Source: Deltaproteobacteria bacterium
GTDB lineage: Bacteria; SAR324; JACQKK01
DNA length: 24,519 nucleotides
Assembly: GCA_029879595.1 (NCBI GenBank)
Contig: JAOUPZ010000005.1
Location: 1-24,519, forward strand
Direction of reading: 5' to 3'
The stretch's first letter is position 1, and every line of letters starts with the position of its first letter. Below the pieces are notes generated by a model that saw only the letters and a program-made list of their open reading frames with translations, was not told where the DNA came from and did not search any database. Shown piece after piece: positions 14,812 to 22,462 of the stretch. Position numbers and translations under genes: made by a program.

Positions 14812-16190
14812 GCCTCCTCCATGAAGTCCCGGTGGACGACCTGCAGGCCGGTCTCGGTGTCCGTTTCCTTGATGACGCAGGATATATTGATCTCCGAGGC
14901 GCCCTGGGAAATCATTTCGATGTTCACCCCGCAGGAGGCCAGGGCGGAGAACATTCTCCCCGCGGTGCCCACCGAGTAGGCCATGCCCTCGCCCACCATG
15001 GCCAGGATGGCCCGGCCGGAGTTGACGGAGACGGTACCCAGCGGTTCCAGCACCTTGAGGGCCTTCTCCACATCCTCCTCCCGGTCGATGGTGAAGGAGA
15101 TGCTCACCTCGGAAGTGGAGACCAGGTCCACCACCACCCCGGCGTCCGCCAGCCCCTGGAACACCCGGGCCAGAAAGCCGTAGGCGTTGTACATGCGGTT
15201 TGAACTTAGGCTGATGACGGTGATGCCCCGCTTGGCGGTGACGGCCGTGACGCGCTTTTGCTGCTTTTCATCGTTGCGGATCACCGTACCCGGACTTTCC
15301 GGATTGAAGGTGTTCTTGATCCTGATGGGGATGTTGGCGGCCACCACGCGCTCCATGGTGAACGGGTGCAGCACCTCAGAGCCGAAGTAGGTGAGTTCCG
15401 AGGCCTCGGTGGAGGAAATCTGGCGCAGCACGCGGGCGTTTGGCACCCGCCGGGGGTCGGCGGTGAATATGCCGTCCACCTCCTTCCAGACCTGCATTTC
15501 CTCCGCCACGTTGTGGCCCAGTCCGGCGGATATGAGCGAGGCGGTGAAATCAGTGTAGCCCCGCCCCACTGTCCTGAGAAGTCCGCCCGGAACCATGCCG
15601 AAAAATCCGGTGACCACGGGGACCTCGCTGCCTTCAGGATGACACATTTTTGCCAGGTGCCCCTGCAGGCGGTAGAAGAACGAGGGGTCCACCTCGTGCT
15701 TCTGCTCGGGCACCACCCCGCCCAGATCCACGAATCTGGAGGTGGTCCCCATGTCTTCCAGGGTGGCCGCCAGCAGGCGCGCGCTGAGCTTTTCGCCGGT
15801 GGCCATCAGGATGTCCTGGGAGCGGCTGGAAAGCTCGCGGATAACCGCCACGGCTTCCAGGAACCTTCCCAGCTGGGTCAGCTCGTTTTTCAGGAACTGG
15901 CCTACGTCCCGCTGGATATCCGGGTTGCTGACCGCCACATTCAGGGCCTGCAGGTGGTTGTTCTCGATGCTTTCCAGGGTGCTGGCGAACTCCTGGCCGG
16001 ATAAGGCCAGCTCGGAAGCCTTGAGAAGAAGTGAGGTGGTGCCCTCGGCCTTGACCGTGCCGCTCATGGCCGATACCACGGCTATGACGGGATTGTTCCG
16101 CCTGGTTTCCGAGATGATCTCGGCCACTGCGCGCAGCCTTTCCCCCGTTCCCACGGAGGTTCCGCCGAATTTCTGTACAATTATGCCCAT
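14808..16190 (-). CDS. lysC: Aspartate kinase with two ACT domains
   Basis: Aspartate kinase phosphorylates aspartate in the first step toward lysine, threonine, methionine and diaminopimelate. The 460-aa product shows the kinase start IVQKFGGTSVG (residues 4-14), the central GRGYTDFTASL (209-219), the long motif around VWKEVDGIFTADPRRVP, and HPFTMERVV. A regulatory region from about residue 315 carries two ACT domains (SEVSISFTID, SGRAILAMVG, SQGASEINISCVI) that normally bind feedback inhibitors. GRGYTD together with VWKEVDGIFTADPR resembles the fungal HOM3-like branch more than the usual short bacterial LysC with GRGGSDT. The start has no strong ribosome-binding site. The stop overlaps the TTG start of nth. 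Confidence 0.93.
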   Translation of the reverse strand: MGIIVQKFGGTSVGTGERLRAVAEIISETRRNNPVIAVVSAMSGTVKAEGTTSLLLKASELALSGQEFASTLESIENNHLQALNVAVSNPDIQRDVGQFLKNELTQLGRFLEAVAVIRELSSRSQDILMATGEKLSARLLAATLEDMGTTSRFVDLGGVVPEQKHEVDPSFFYRLQGHLAKMCHPEGSEVPVVTGFFGMVPGGLLRTVGRGYTDFTASLISAGLGHNVAEEMQVWKEVDGIFTADPRRVPNARVLRQISSTEASELTYFGSEVLHPFTMERVVAANIPIRIKNTFNPESPGTVIRNDEKQQKRVTAVTAKRGITVISLSSNRMYNAYGFLARVFQGLADAGVVVDLVSTSEVSISFTIDREEDVEKALKVLEPLGTVSVNSGRAILAMVGEGMAYSVGTAGRMFSALASCGVNIEMISQGASEINISCVIKETDTETGLQVVHRDFMEEA

Positions 16191-16235
16191 TTCTGTTGCC
16201 GGTTTTTCGGTGTGAATCCCCCTGCTGAAATCCCC

Positions 16236-16321
16236 CGGTCCGTGGGACCGCGGAACTCCTTCCCAGTGTTTTTTAGTTCTTTATGGATATAAAAGTATTC
16301 CCGGCCGCCCCTGATGGTCAA
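16236..16321 (-). promoter_or_regulatory. Candidate lysC promoter and leader hairpin
   Basis: On the minus strand TTGACC (16316-16321) is followed after 18 bp by TACTTT (16292-16297). Transcription would start near 16285, giving a leader of about 95 nt. The leader contains a perfect 6-bp hairpin, CGGTCC-GTG-GGACCG (16236-16250). I see no lysine-riboswitch architecture and no Lys- or Thr-rich leader peptide. Confidence 0.35.
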
Positions 16322-16400
16322 TGCGGGCGAAACGGCAGGGGAAAAACTCTTCTGTCCGTAATCCAATGATGCACTTAAAAAACCGGTGCTTCAATTGGGA

Positions 16401-16421
16401 AAATTGCCTGGAGGGCAATTT
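16401..16421 (-). terminator. Terminator-like hairpin downstream of the 16476-16823 gene
   Basis: AAATTGCC (16401-16408), loop of 5, GGCAATTT (16414-16421) is a perfect 8-bp stem. Read on the minus strand it ends in TTTTCCC, 55 bp after the stop of the small hypothetical gene, and would separate it from lysC. Confidence 0.5.
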
Positions 16422-16475
16422 GGAAGACCAAACCGCGGCCGGATGCAGTGCGTCTTTGGCCCACCACCCCGCAGT

Positions 16476-16823
16476 CTACCGGTCTTCGAAAAAGCTGCGC
16501 AGACCCACGGCGGTGTCCTGCACATGGAAGGGCACCACTTTCAGAGCCGTTGCACCCTTCTTGATCCAAAGGTGCACCATGGAGACGGTTGATCCGTCGG
16601 GCAGGGACAGGCTGGGGGCCTCCTCGCCGTACATGATGTCCGACACCAGAAACTCGTAGTAGAACGCCTGGCTGCTTGCCGGGTCGTTGAGCAGCAGGAC
16701 TTTGCCCGTAATGGGGCTGTTGCGCGGTGAACCGGTGAACTGAACGGCCAGCTTGCGCAGCCGCTCCGGGCTGCCCCGGTAGGGTTCAAGCTGATATTTC
16801 TCGATTACGGCTACTGGTTCCAT
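16476..16823 (-). CDS. Small hypothetical protein
   Basis: I do not recognise a family. The start at 16823 (MEPVAVIEKYQ) follows AGGA at a 6-nt spacing and gives 115 aa; an in-frame ATG at 16841 would add six residues, and the frame stays open to 16934 through non-coding-looking sequence. There is no signal peptide or membrane span. The protein seems a compact alpha/beta domain with strands VLLLND, AFYYEFLVSDIMYG, STVSMVHLWIKKGATALKVVPFHV and a short acidic C-terminal helix (GLRSFFEDR). It is divergent from the Deg protease and upstream of lysC on the same strand, separated from it by a hairpin, so it is probably its own transcript. Confidence 0.65.
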   Translation of the reverse strand: MEPVAVIEKYQLEPYRGSPERLRKLAVQFTGSPRNSPITGKVLLLNDPASSQAFYYEFLVSDIMYGEEAPSLSLPDGSTVSMVHLWIKKGATALKVVPFHVQDTAVGLRSFFEDR

Positions 16824-17076
16824 GCCTTTTCCTGTTGTCATTTTGGTGCCATCTCCCGCCCGTGATCCTCCTGGGGCGGAACGCCGGCGGGAGGGATTAT
16901 CCCCGGTGCATGTTTTACAGGAAAATTGTAGCAACCACCCCCGGACCTGGCAATGCCACTGATGAGCTACCGGCCGTCCGGATCGAAAAAGCCTTCGCCG
17001 CAGTCCCCGCGCCCGGAAATAGGGAATTGTGTTAGCCGCGCCCGGGGCGTATCATTGTCCGATAGGTCCGACGGCT

Positions 17077-17108
17077 GAACTTTATCCGACCCCGTGGAGT
17101 CATATTAT
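17077..17108 (+). promoter_or_regulatory. Possible promoter upstream of the Deg protease
   Basis: GAACTT (17077-17082) resembles the -35 element of extracytoplasmic-stress (sigmaE-like) promoters and is followed after 17 bp by TCAT at 17100-17103. Alternatively TATTAT at 17103-17108 could be a sigma70 -10 with a poor -35. Envelope-stress control of Deg proteases is well known in enterics; for this site it is only a hypothesis. Confidence 0.25.
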
Positions 17109-17223
17109 CTGAATGGAGATGACAGGGCCAAAGGACTCCATTGAGTCAGGGCATGTGGATTCCCGGCAAAATGCCAGTGCAACCCGCCCGCGAGTATTGA
17201 TAATTCACAGAACAAGGTTTCCG

Positions 17224-18735
17224 ATGAAAGATTTTCTGATTGCCAAACCCGCTGCCAGGGGAACAACACAGGCCCCGATCAGGCTGTTGATGGCGCTGCT
17301 GCTGGCGGGCCTTTTGCTGGCGGGATTTGCCGGCGGGGCCATGGGCCAGTACAGCGACCAGGTGAAAAAGGATATCGAGGTGCTGCGCAGGGCCTCCAAG
17401 GCCCGGGCCGCCATTGTAAAGGTGGTCAGTCCCTCGGTGGTGCATATCAGTGTGGAAAAGGTGGTCCACAATGGCCCCGAGGAGGGCGAGGACCCCTTTG
17501 ACGATGAGTTTTTCCGGCGGTTCTTCGCGCCCCGGATGCCCTTTCCCCCCAAGCCGGACAAGCAGCGCGGCCTGGGTTCCGGTTCCATTGTGGATAAAAA
17601 GGGCTATGTGCTGACCAACAACCATGTAATCGAAGATGCCGACAAGATCATCGTAAAGCTGAAGGACGGCCGGGAGTTCGAGGCCAAGCTGGTTGGCGCC
17701 GATCCGGCCAGTGATCTGGCCGTGGTCAAGGTGGACGCCAAGGATCTGCCCGTGGCCAGCCTGGGAAACTCGGACCAGCTGGAAGTGGGCGAAACGGTGC
17801 TGGCCATCGGCAATCCCTTCGGGCTGGAACAGACGGTGACCCAGGGCATTGTGAGCGCCAAGGGAAGATCGTCCGTGGGGGTGACCGATTACGAGGACTT
17901 CATCCAGACCGATGCGCCCATCAATCCGGGCAACAGCGGCGGTCCCATGATCAACCTGGATGGGGAGATTGTCGGGGTGAACACGGCCATTTTCAGCCGC
18001 ACCGGCGGCAACATGGGCATCGGCTTCGCCATCCCCATCAACATGGCCCGCAAGATCATGGATCAGCTGATCGCCTCGGGTCGCGTCGTCAGGGGCTACC
18101 TGGGGGTAGTCATCCAGGAAGTCACCCCTGAACTGGCTCCCGCCCTGGGGCTGTCCAGCACCGAGGGTGTGCTTATCGCCAACATCGGCCCGGATTCCCC
18201 GGCCCTGAAGGCCGGCATGGAGCGCGGTGACGTGGTTACCACCTTTAACGGCAAGAAGGTGAACACCACCAATGAATTGCGCAACACTGTGGCCGCCGTC
18301 TCGCCGGGAGCCGTGGTGCCCGTGGAGGTTGTCCGCAAGGGCAAGAAAATCACCCTCAAAGTCCAGGTAGGCGAACAGCCCGGAGACATGAGGGCCGCCA
18401 TCGAGGGCCGGGAGGAACCAGGAGAACAGGAAGCGCAGGTAAAGTCCGTGGAGGAAAAGCTGGGCATGGAGGTGGCCAACCTCACCCGGGACATCGCGGC
18501 GAAACTTAATTATCGCGGCCAGAAGGGCGTGGTTATCACCGGTGTCGACCCCCAGGGAATTTCCGCCGAGGCCGGACTGCGCGAGGGAATGCTGATCCAG
18601 GAGGTCAACAAGGTGCGCATAACCAGCATAAAGGAATTCCGCAAGGTGCTCGATGAGACGCCCGGCGGAAAACACCTGCTGTTGCTGGTCAGGGCGGGGC
18701 AGACATCAAGGTTCTTCGGCCTGAAAAAGCCCTGA
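17224..18735 (+). CDS. degP: Periplasmic HtrA/Deg-family serine protease with two PDZ domains
   Basis: A Do-like endopeptidase that degrades or refolds damaged envelope proteins. The start at 17224 (AAGG 7-8 nt upstream) gives 503 aa and is preferred to the in-frame ATG at 17113 because the signal sequence then sits at residues 18-40 (PIRLLMALLLAGLLLAGF). The catalytic triad is H134 (TNNHVIED), D164 (ASDLAVVKV) and S238 (NPGNSGGPM). A flexible acidic/Phe-rich loop before the core (DPFDDEFFRRFF) matches the Deg LA-loop region. PDZ1 begins near VRGYLGVVIQEV and PDZ2 near LGMEVANLT, ending in a basic tail. DegP, DegQ and MucD cannot be told apart by eye. It is convergent with lspA across a shared hairpin. 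Confidence 0.93.
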   Translation: MKDFLIAKPAARGTTQAPIRLLMALLLAGLLLAGFAGGAMGQYSDQVKKDIEVLRRASKARAAIVKVVSPSVVHISVEKVVHNGPEEGEDPFDDEFFRRFFAPRMPFPPKPDKQRGLGSGSIVDKKGYVLTNNHVIEDADKIIVKLKDGREFEAKLVGADPASDLAVVKVDAKDLPVASLGNSDQLEVGETVLAIGNPFGLEQTVTQGIVSAKGRSSVGVTDYEDFIQTDAPINPGNSGGPMINLDGEIVGVNTAIFSRTGGNMGIGFAIPINMARKIMDQLIASGRVVRGYLGVVIQEVTPELAPALGLSSTEGVLIANIGPDSPALKAGMERGDVVTTFNGKKVNTTNELRNTVAAVSPGAVVPVEVVRKGKKITLKVQVGEQPGDMRAAIEGREEPGEQEAQVKSVEEKLGMEVANLTRDIAAKLNYRGQKGVVITGVDPQGISAEAGLREGMLIQEVNKVRITSIKEFRKVLDETPGGKHLLLLVRAGQTSRFFGLKKP

Positions 18736-18765
18736 GCGGCCCCCGGGCCTGCCAGATTCAGGGCT
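18728..18765. terminator. Bidirectional hairpin at the protease/lspA junction, both stop codons in its arms
   Basis: AGCCCTGA (18728-18735) and TCAGGGCT (18758-18765) form a perfect 8-bp stem around a 22-nt G/C-rich loop. The left arm ends with the protease TGA stop and the right arm begins with the complement of the lspA TGA stop. No T-run follows on either strand. Confidence 0.55.
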
Positions 18766-19255
18766 GACGGGCGGCTTCCTCCTGGTGGGTCCGCCAGGCC
18801 CCGATCAGGTAGGAGACCACGCCGAAGCTGATGTAGATATCGGCCAGGTTGTTCACGAAGAAGCTGTGGTGATAGAACCGGAAGTGGAAGAAGTCGGTAA
18901 CCGAGCCGAAAAGGGCCCGGTCTATGAGGTTGCCGAATGCGCCGGGGAGGACCAGCAGAAAGGTCAGTTCAGTCCAAAAGCACATTTCCCGCCGGTGTTT
19001 CCACCAGTAATAGGACAGCATTATCACCGCCACCAGGGAGATCATGACCAGCAGCGGGGCCCGGTAGCTGTCATTCAGGTTGCCCAGGAAGCTGAAGCTG
19101 ACTCCCTTGTTTTCCACATGGGTCAGGTCGATCAGGTTGGGAATCAGGTTGCTGCTTTTATGCAGGGGGATGGCCAGCCTCACCCAGATCTTGCTTATCT
19201 GATCTGAAGCCAGCAGCAGGGTCATCACCAAAACAACATTGCGAATGCTAATCAA
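18758..19255 (-). CDS. lspA: Lipoprotein signal peptidase (signal peptidase II)
   Basis: LspA is the inner-membrane aspartyl protease that removes the signal peptide from diacylglyceryl-modified prolipoproteins. The 165-aa product has four hydrophobic spans and the family motifs in order: SDQISK (about 17-22), ENKGVSFSF (48-56), GNLIDR with catalytic D112, and NNLAD with catalytic D139. The start is TTG (19253-19255), well supported by GAGGAG five bases upstream. It stands alone here rather than beside ileS or rluD as in many bacteria. It is convergent with the Deg protease. Confidence 0.95.
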   Translation of the reverse strand: MISIRNVVLVMTLLLASDQISKIWVRLAIPLHKSSNLIPNLIDLTHVENKGVSFSFLGNLNDSYRAPLLVMISLVAVIMLSYYWWKHRREMCFWTELTFLLVLPGAFGNLIDRALFGSVTDFFHFRFYHHSFFVNNLADIYISFGVVSYLIGAWRTHQEEAARQP

Positions 19256-19536
19256 GGTTTCTCCTCAAATGCGGTGAACGGTCCCAGGGGGTCTCCTGTC
19301 CCGGCTGGTGTCAAAAGGCGGCCCTGCCGGGGTGTTCTTCCGCCAGGGGCCTTTGGCGCACACCGGCGGGCAACAAGTATCAAGGTTACTTTGCCCGGGC
19401 GCGCCAGCGCAAGGCTCACCGAAGTTTGCCAAGCGCGGGTGGGGCAACATATCATCGGAGTTACCAAATCCGCCCGGTGGAAAACGTGTCCCCCGTTGTC
19501 GGATGAGTCAACCCGGCACAGGGGATCAAGGATCGG
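19256..19536. other. 281-bp divergent gap between lspA and lptC
   Basis: No convincing gene on either strand: the open frames that cross it have no ribosome-binding site and unusual residue composition. The lspA ribosome-binding site (CTCCTC at 19261-19266, read on the minus strand) and the lptC site (AAGGA near 19528) lie at its two ends. I could not find a good promoter for either gene. Confidence 0.5.
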
Positions 19537-20103
19537 ATGAAACGCCTGCTGTTTTTTATCATGTTCATGGGGCTCTGGCTGCTGGCCTTTTATATGGGCT
19601 TTTCCAGCACCACCTCTGATGAACAGGCGCAAAAGCCGTCCCGGCGGGTGCGGGTTATCCGGCAGGACAACCGTATCGCCATGCAGGGCGTGGACATCAT
19701 CCAGCAGGATAAGAACAGGGTGGCCTGGGAGCTGCACTCGGAGGACGCCTTTTTAAACGATGAACAGGATCAGGCCATTCTAAAGGTGGTCCGGTTCAAG
19801 GTGTTTCCCGGTCCGGAGGAGCAAACTCCTGGCGGGGAGGAAGCGATTCATGGCAAATCCAGCCGGGCCGTGCTCAATACCATCACCCAGGACCTGCTGC
19901 TGGAAGGCGATGTCATTTTGTTCCAGGGTTCTCATATGGAAATCCGTACCCAGTCCCTGGAGTTCGACCAATCCAATGGTTTCCTCCAGGCTCCGGGGGA
20001 GGTCTGGGTCAGCGCCCAGGGAATGATCCACCAGGGCCGAAACCTGAGAATATCCCTGCGGGACAAGAGTCTCCAGCTCGACCAGCCCATGCTCTACCGT
20101 TAA
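19537..20103 (+). CDS. lptC: LPS export periplasmic protein LptC
   Basis: LptC is the bitopic inner-membrane protein that passes lipopolysaccharide from LptB2FG to LptA. The 188-aa product starts at an ATG 4-5 nt after AAGGA. It has one N-terminal membrane span (about 5-23, LFFIMFMGLWLLAFYMGF) and then a beta-jellyroll of the OstA/LptC type: MQGVDIIQQDKNRVAWELHS, LKVVRFKVF, LLLEGDVILFQGSHMEIRTQ, GFLQAPGEVWV. Family features are the W-x-L segment after the first strand and the periodic gain/loss of hydrophobicity. lptA and lptB, often directly downstream in other genomes, are absent: the next gene is an unrelated membrane protein after 308 bp and a hairpin. Confidence 0.85.
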   Translation: MKRLLFFIMFMGLWLLAFYMGFSSTTSDEQAQKPSRRVRVIRQDNRIAMQGVDIIQQDKNRVAWELHSEDAFLNDEQDQAILKVVRFKVFPGPEEQTPGGEEAIHGKSSRAVLNTITQDLLLEGDVILFQGSHMEIRTQSLEFDQSNGFLQAPGEVWVSAQGMIHQGRNLRISLRDKSLQLDQPMLYR

Positions 20104-20109
20104 TCCGCG

Positions 20110-20132
20110 CCGGGAGGCGCCCCGCCTCCCGG
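20110..20132 (+). terminator. Strong hairpin after lptC
   Basis: CCGGGAGGC (20110-20118), loop GCCCC, GCCTCCCGG (20124-20132): a perfect 9-bp G/C stem starting 6 bp after the lptC stop. No T-run follows, so it may act as a 3'-end stabiliser or a Rho-assisted terminator. Confidence 0.5.
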
Positions 20133-20189
20133 ACGGCCCTGCAGCCAGCCAGCCCCCACGCCATATTCTTCCCGGTAGTGTTCCCGCTG

Positions 20190-20214
20190 TCCCAAAATTA
20201 TGGAGATTTTGGGA
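20190..20214. promoter_or_regulatory. Perfect inverted repeat upstream of the chemoreceptor-like gene (operator candidate)
   Basis: TCCCAAAAT (20190-20198), spacer of 7, ATTTTGGGA (20206-20214) lies about 200 bp before the 20412 start, in a 308-bp gap that is visibly richer in A+T than its surroundings. A TATACT at 20234-20239 could be a -10 element, with TTGGGA (20209-20214) inside the right arm at a long 19-bp spacing as -35. A separate TATAAT lies at 20329-20334 without a clear -35. The A-rich arms suggest a protein-binding site rather than a terminator. The rest of the gap (20133-20411) shows no gene. Confidence 0.4.
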
Positions 20215-20411
20215 ACTGTTACGACATCCGGCGTATACTTAAATAGGTATTTCTGGTAATTGGTCAGCGCACCGTTCATACGACTTCAGGGTGATGCTGC
20301 CAGTGGGAGAGAGAGCCAGTTTACCTTGTATAATAAGGCATAAAAGCAATTTAAAGGCTGGGTCGTATTGACCATGGCAGTATACTGGAATTAGTCACAG
20401 GGGATTTTCAA

Positions 20412-22040
20412 ATGCTGAAAAACATACAGGATAAAATATTAGTAAAAATTCAGTCATGGCATGTCGGTCTGCTGCTGGCGTTCGCGTCCGTGCTGGTCTT
20501 CGTGTTTTTCCTGGCGGGGCCCTCCCAGCGTGAGTATATCCGCCAACAGCAGGAACTGCTGCCCCGGCTGGAGTTGGCCACCGGGATGATGAGCCGCTTT
20601 GGCCAGAAGGACGCCGCCTGGCACCTGCAGGGCAACCTGCTGAGCCAGGACAACACCGAGCTGGTTGAGATCAAAAGGAGCTATGGCCGGATGACCGCCA
20701 GCTTAAAGCGGTATCGGACCATGGGGGGGGTATCCGCCGGGGAAATGCTCATTCTCGACGAGATCGAAACAGCGCTGAATAAATATAACAAGGCTGTTGA
20801 TGAGGTTCAGATGCAAAGCGCCCGCGGCCTTGAACCCCAGGAGGCCGTCCGGCGGCTGCAAAATGAGATAGCTCCGCTCCAGGGCTCCGTGGAAAAACTG
20901 CGGAATGCGCTGTTGCAGATTTTCCGCGCCCAGTCCTTTTCGGCCTTTGCCAATCTGTCCATGTCCACCAGTCTGCTGGTTTCCATCCTTTCAGCCCTGG
21001 GGATTACCCTGCTGGTGCTGGGCATGATGACTCTCTACCGGGCTTTGCCCCGGGGTGATGAATGCGCCCTGCTGCTGGCAGAAAAAATCGTCCCCGGCTG
21101 GGGTGGCGACCTTGTTTCAAATGCGAAAAAGGCCGATGGCGATGGTACTGCCGAGGTGCGGGATGCCCTCCGGCAGAACCCGGGTTTCTCGCTGAACGAA
21201 ATATCGATTTTGATCGAGCAGGCCGTGGATGATCTGGTAAAGGCCGCCATGACGATTCCCGAGACCAGTGGCGATAATCCCGGATTCTTATCCCGCCGGA
21301 ACATGCTGCTGGAATATATCGAGGGTCTTACCCGGCAGGTGAACCTTTTAGCCTCCACCGCGGCTGTGGAGACCACACTGGGGGGCAGGCGGGAGCGGCT
21401 GCACGGCCTCGCAACGGAGGTGCATGATCTGGCCAGGCGCAGCTCAGAGGCGTCCAGAAGCGCCCTGGAGCTGATCGGGCACGCAGAGGGTGACCCCGGC
21501 ATGTGGCAGAAAATAGGCGATGAGATGGAGCAGGTAGTCTTGGCCAACAAGCGCACCATTGCGGAGTTCAAGGCCCTGATCGGCGAGGTCTCCCATTCCA
21601 GCAAGGATGCATCCGGAGATATCGCCCGCACTCTGCAAGCCATAGCCGGTGGTGAGGATGCCGTGGCCCCTCAGAAAGAGGCCCCTGCGGAAGAGACCCG
21701 GCCCCGGGGCGGGCTTTTCGATCATGATCTGCACCGGCAGTCGCAGAACCTGGCCGGGCTGCTGGATACTCTCCGCAGACTTACCGGGTATGCCCCGCCG
21801 GAACCGGAAGCCAAAAAGGCCGAGGACGATAAAACCGGGGCCGGCAAGGAACACATGCACCGGAAGATACAAAACTCGGTGCAGGAAATTGAGCGTATCC
21901 TGGATATTTCCAACCGGCCTTTGCTGAAGCAGATCCGGCTGGACTCCAGCCTGGATCAGGCCGTACATGGCGGAAGCACCTCCAAAGACGAGTTCCAGGG
22001 TGATTTTACCCGGGATGTTGATTACAAGATTCTCAACTGA
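20412..22040 (+). CDS. Membrane protein with degenerate chemoreceptor-like signalling segment
   Basis: A 542-aa protein laid out like a methyl-accepting chemotaxis protein: first span about 17-36, a helical periplasmic domain of about 150 residues, second span about 185-209, then a helical cytoplasmic part. Residues 310-346 (VNLLASTAAVETTLGG, then EVHDLARRSSEAS) align with the chemoreceptor hairpin tip: NLLA, AA, E, EV, LA and RS positions are kept. The G-E-x-G-R-G-F-A-V-V-A core is replaced by unrelated residues. No clear HAMP domain is visible, and the helices beside the tip are shorter than in a standard receptor. The C-terminus is charged and probably coiled or disordered. AGGGG precedes the ATG. 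No che genes are nearby, so a role in chemotaxis is doubtful. Confidence 0.7.
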   Translation: MLKNIQDKILVKIQSWHVGLLLAFASVLVFVFFLAGPSQREYIRQQQELLPRLELATGMMSRFGQKDAAWHLQGNLLSQDNTELVEIKRSYGRMTASLKRYRTMGGVSAGEMLILDEIETALNKYNKAVDEVQMQSARGLEPQEAVRRLQNEIAPLQGSVEKLRNALLQIFRAQSFSAFANLSMSTSLLVSILSALGITLLVLGMMTLYRALPRGDECALLLAEKIVPGWGGDLVSNAKKADGDGTAEVRDALRQNPGFSLNEISILIEQAVDDLVKAAMTIPETSGDNPGFLSRRNMLLEYIEGLTRQVNLLASTAAVETTLGGRRERLHGLATEVHDLARRSSEASRSALELIGHAEGDPGMWQKIGDEMEQVVLANKRTIAEFKALIGEVSHSSKDASGDIARTLQAIAGGEDAVAPQKEAPAEETRPRGGLFDHDLHRQSQNLAGLLDTLRRLTGYAPPEPEAKKAEDDKTGAGKEHMHRKIQNSVQEIERILDISNRPLLKQIRLDSSLDQAVHGGSTSKDEFQGDFTRDVDYKILN

Positions 22041-22076
22041 CCCGGCGGGCCGGTTATCCGGCGCATAAATGATTTT

Positions 22077-22098
22077 GCGGGCCTGGTATCAGGCCCGC
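22077..22098. terminator. Perfect 9-bp hairpin after the chemoreceptor-like gene
   Basis: GCGGGCCTG (22077-22085), loop GTAT, CAGGCCCGC (22090-22098), 36 bp after the stop at 22040. A T-run precedes it (GATTTT) but none follows on the plus strand, so efficiency as an intrinsic terminator is uncertain. Confidence 0.55.
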
Positions 22099-22303
22099 CT
22101 GCCGCCTTCCCCCAATCCCCGTCGGTTGTTCCTGGAAGCATCGGAATGACCGGCGGGGCCTTCCTTTTCCAGCTAAACCCGCAGGTGTTTTATTTCTTGT
22201 CGGTACATAGGCGGGCAGGAGTTCAACACGCAGTCCTTCCGGCTGCTGAATGTGCTGGAAAGGCTTGCCAGGATATTCGGAGACGGCAACGGAAATGATT
22301 CCC

Positions 22304-22343
22304 GGGAGCGGGCCTTCCTGCCAGGGAGCGGGCCTTCCTGCCA
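22304..22343. repeat. Two tandem copies of a 20-bp unit
   Basis: GGGAGCGGGCCTTCCTGCCA occurs twice in exact tandem (22304-22323 and 22324-22343), followed by another GGGG. The unit is not a multiple of three, so a duplication here would shift any reading frame crossing it. Confidence 0.9.
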
Positions 22344-22462
22344 GGGGGCGGCGGAAACGAAATACTGAGCCTGGAAGAGTCCTCTGCCTGGTAGAAGCGG
22401 TCTCCATATACCAATGATACAAGCCTCCGGCGGCCCAAGGTGCGCGGCTTCTGGCAGCCCCC

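Larger units (their letters stand above)
22041..22462. other. 422-bp gap between the chemoreceptor-like gene and trkA
   Basis: It holds a hairpin (22077-22098), a tandem 20-bp repeat (22304-22343) and a plus-strand frame from about 22177 to 22367. That frame looks partly protein-like (SFRLLNVLERLARIFGDGNG) but has no ATG, GTG or TTG start after the preceding TAA. It may be a gene remnant or chance; I see no complete gene on either strand. Confidence 0.45.

Noticed and set aside
16181..16366. 61-aa minus-strand frame overlapping the lysC start, considered as a leader peptide
   Set aside because: No run of regulatory amino acids (Lys, Thr, Met), no ribosome-binding site, and no terminator/antiterminator pair beside it.
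16191..16475. Lysine riboswitch upstream of lysC
   Set aside because: The leader from the likely promoter is only about 95 nt and shows one small hairpin, without the multi-helix lysine-riboswitch core.
17146..18675. 509-aa minus-strand frame opposite the Deg protease
   Set aside because: His/Gly/Asp-rich shadow of a gene with a complete catalytic triad.
22304..22343. CRISPR-like repeat
   Set aside because: Only two directly abutting copies with no spacer and no cas genes.
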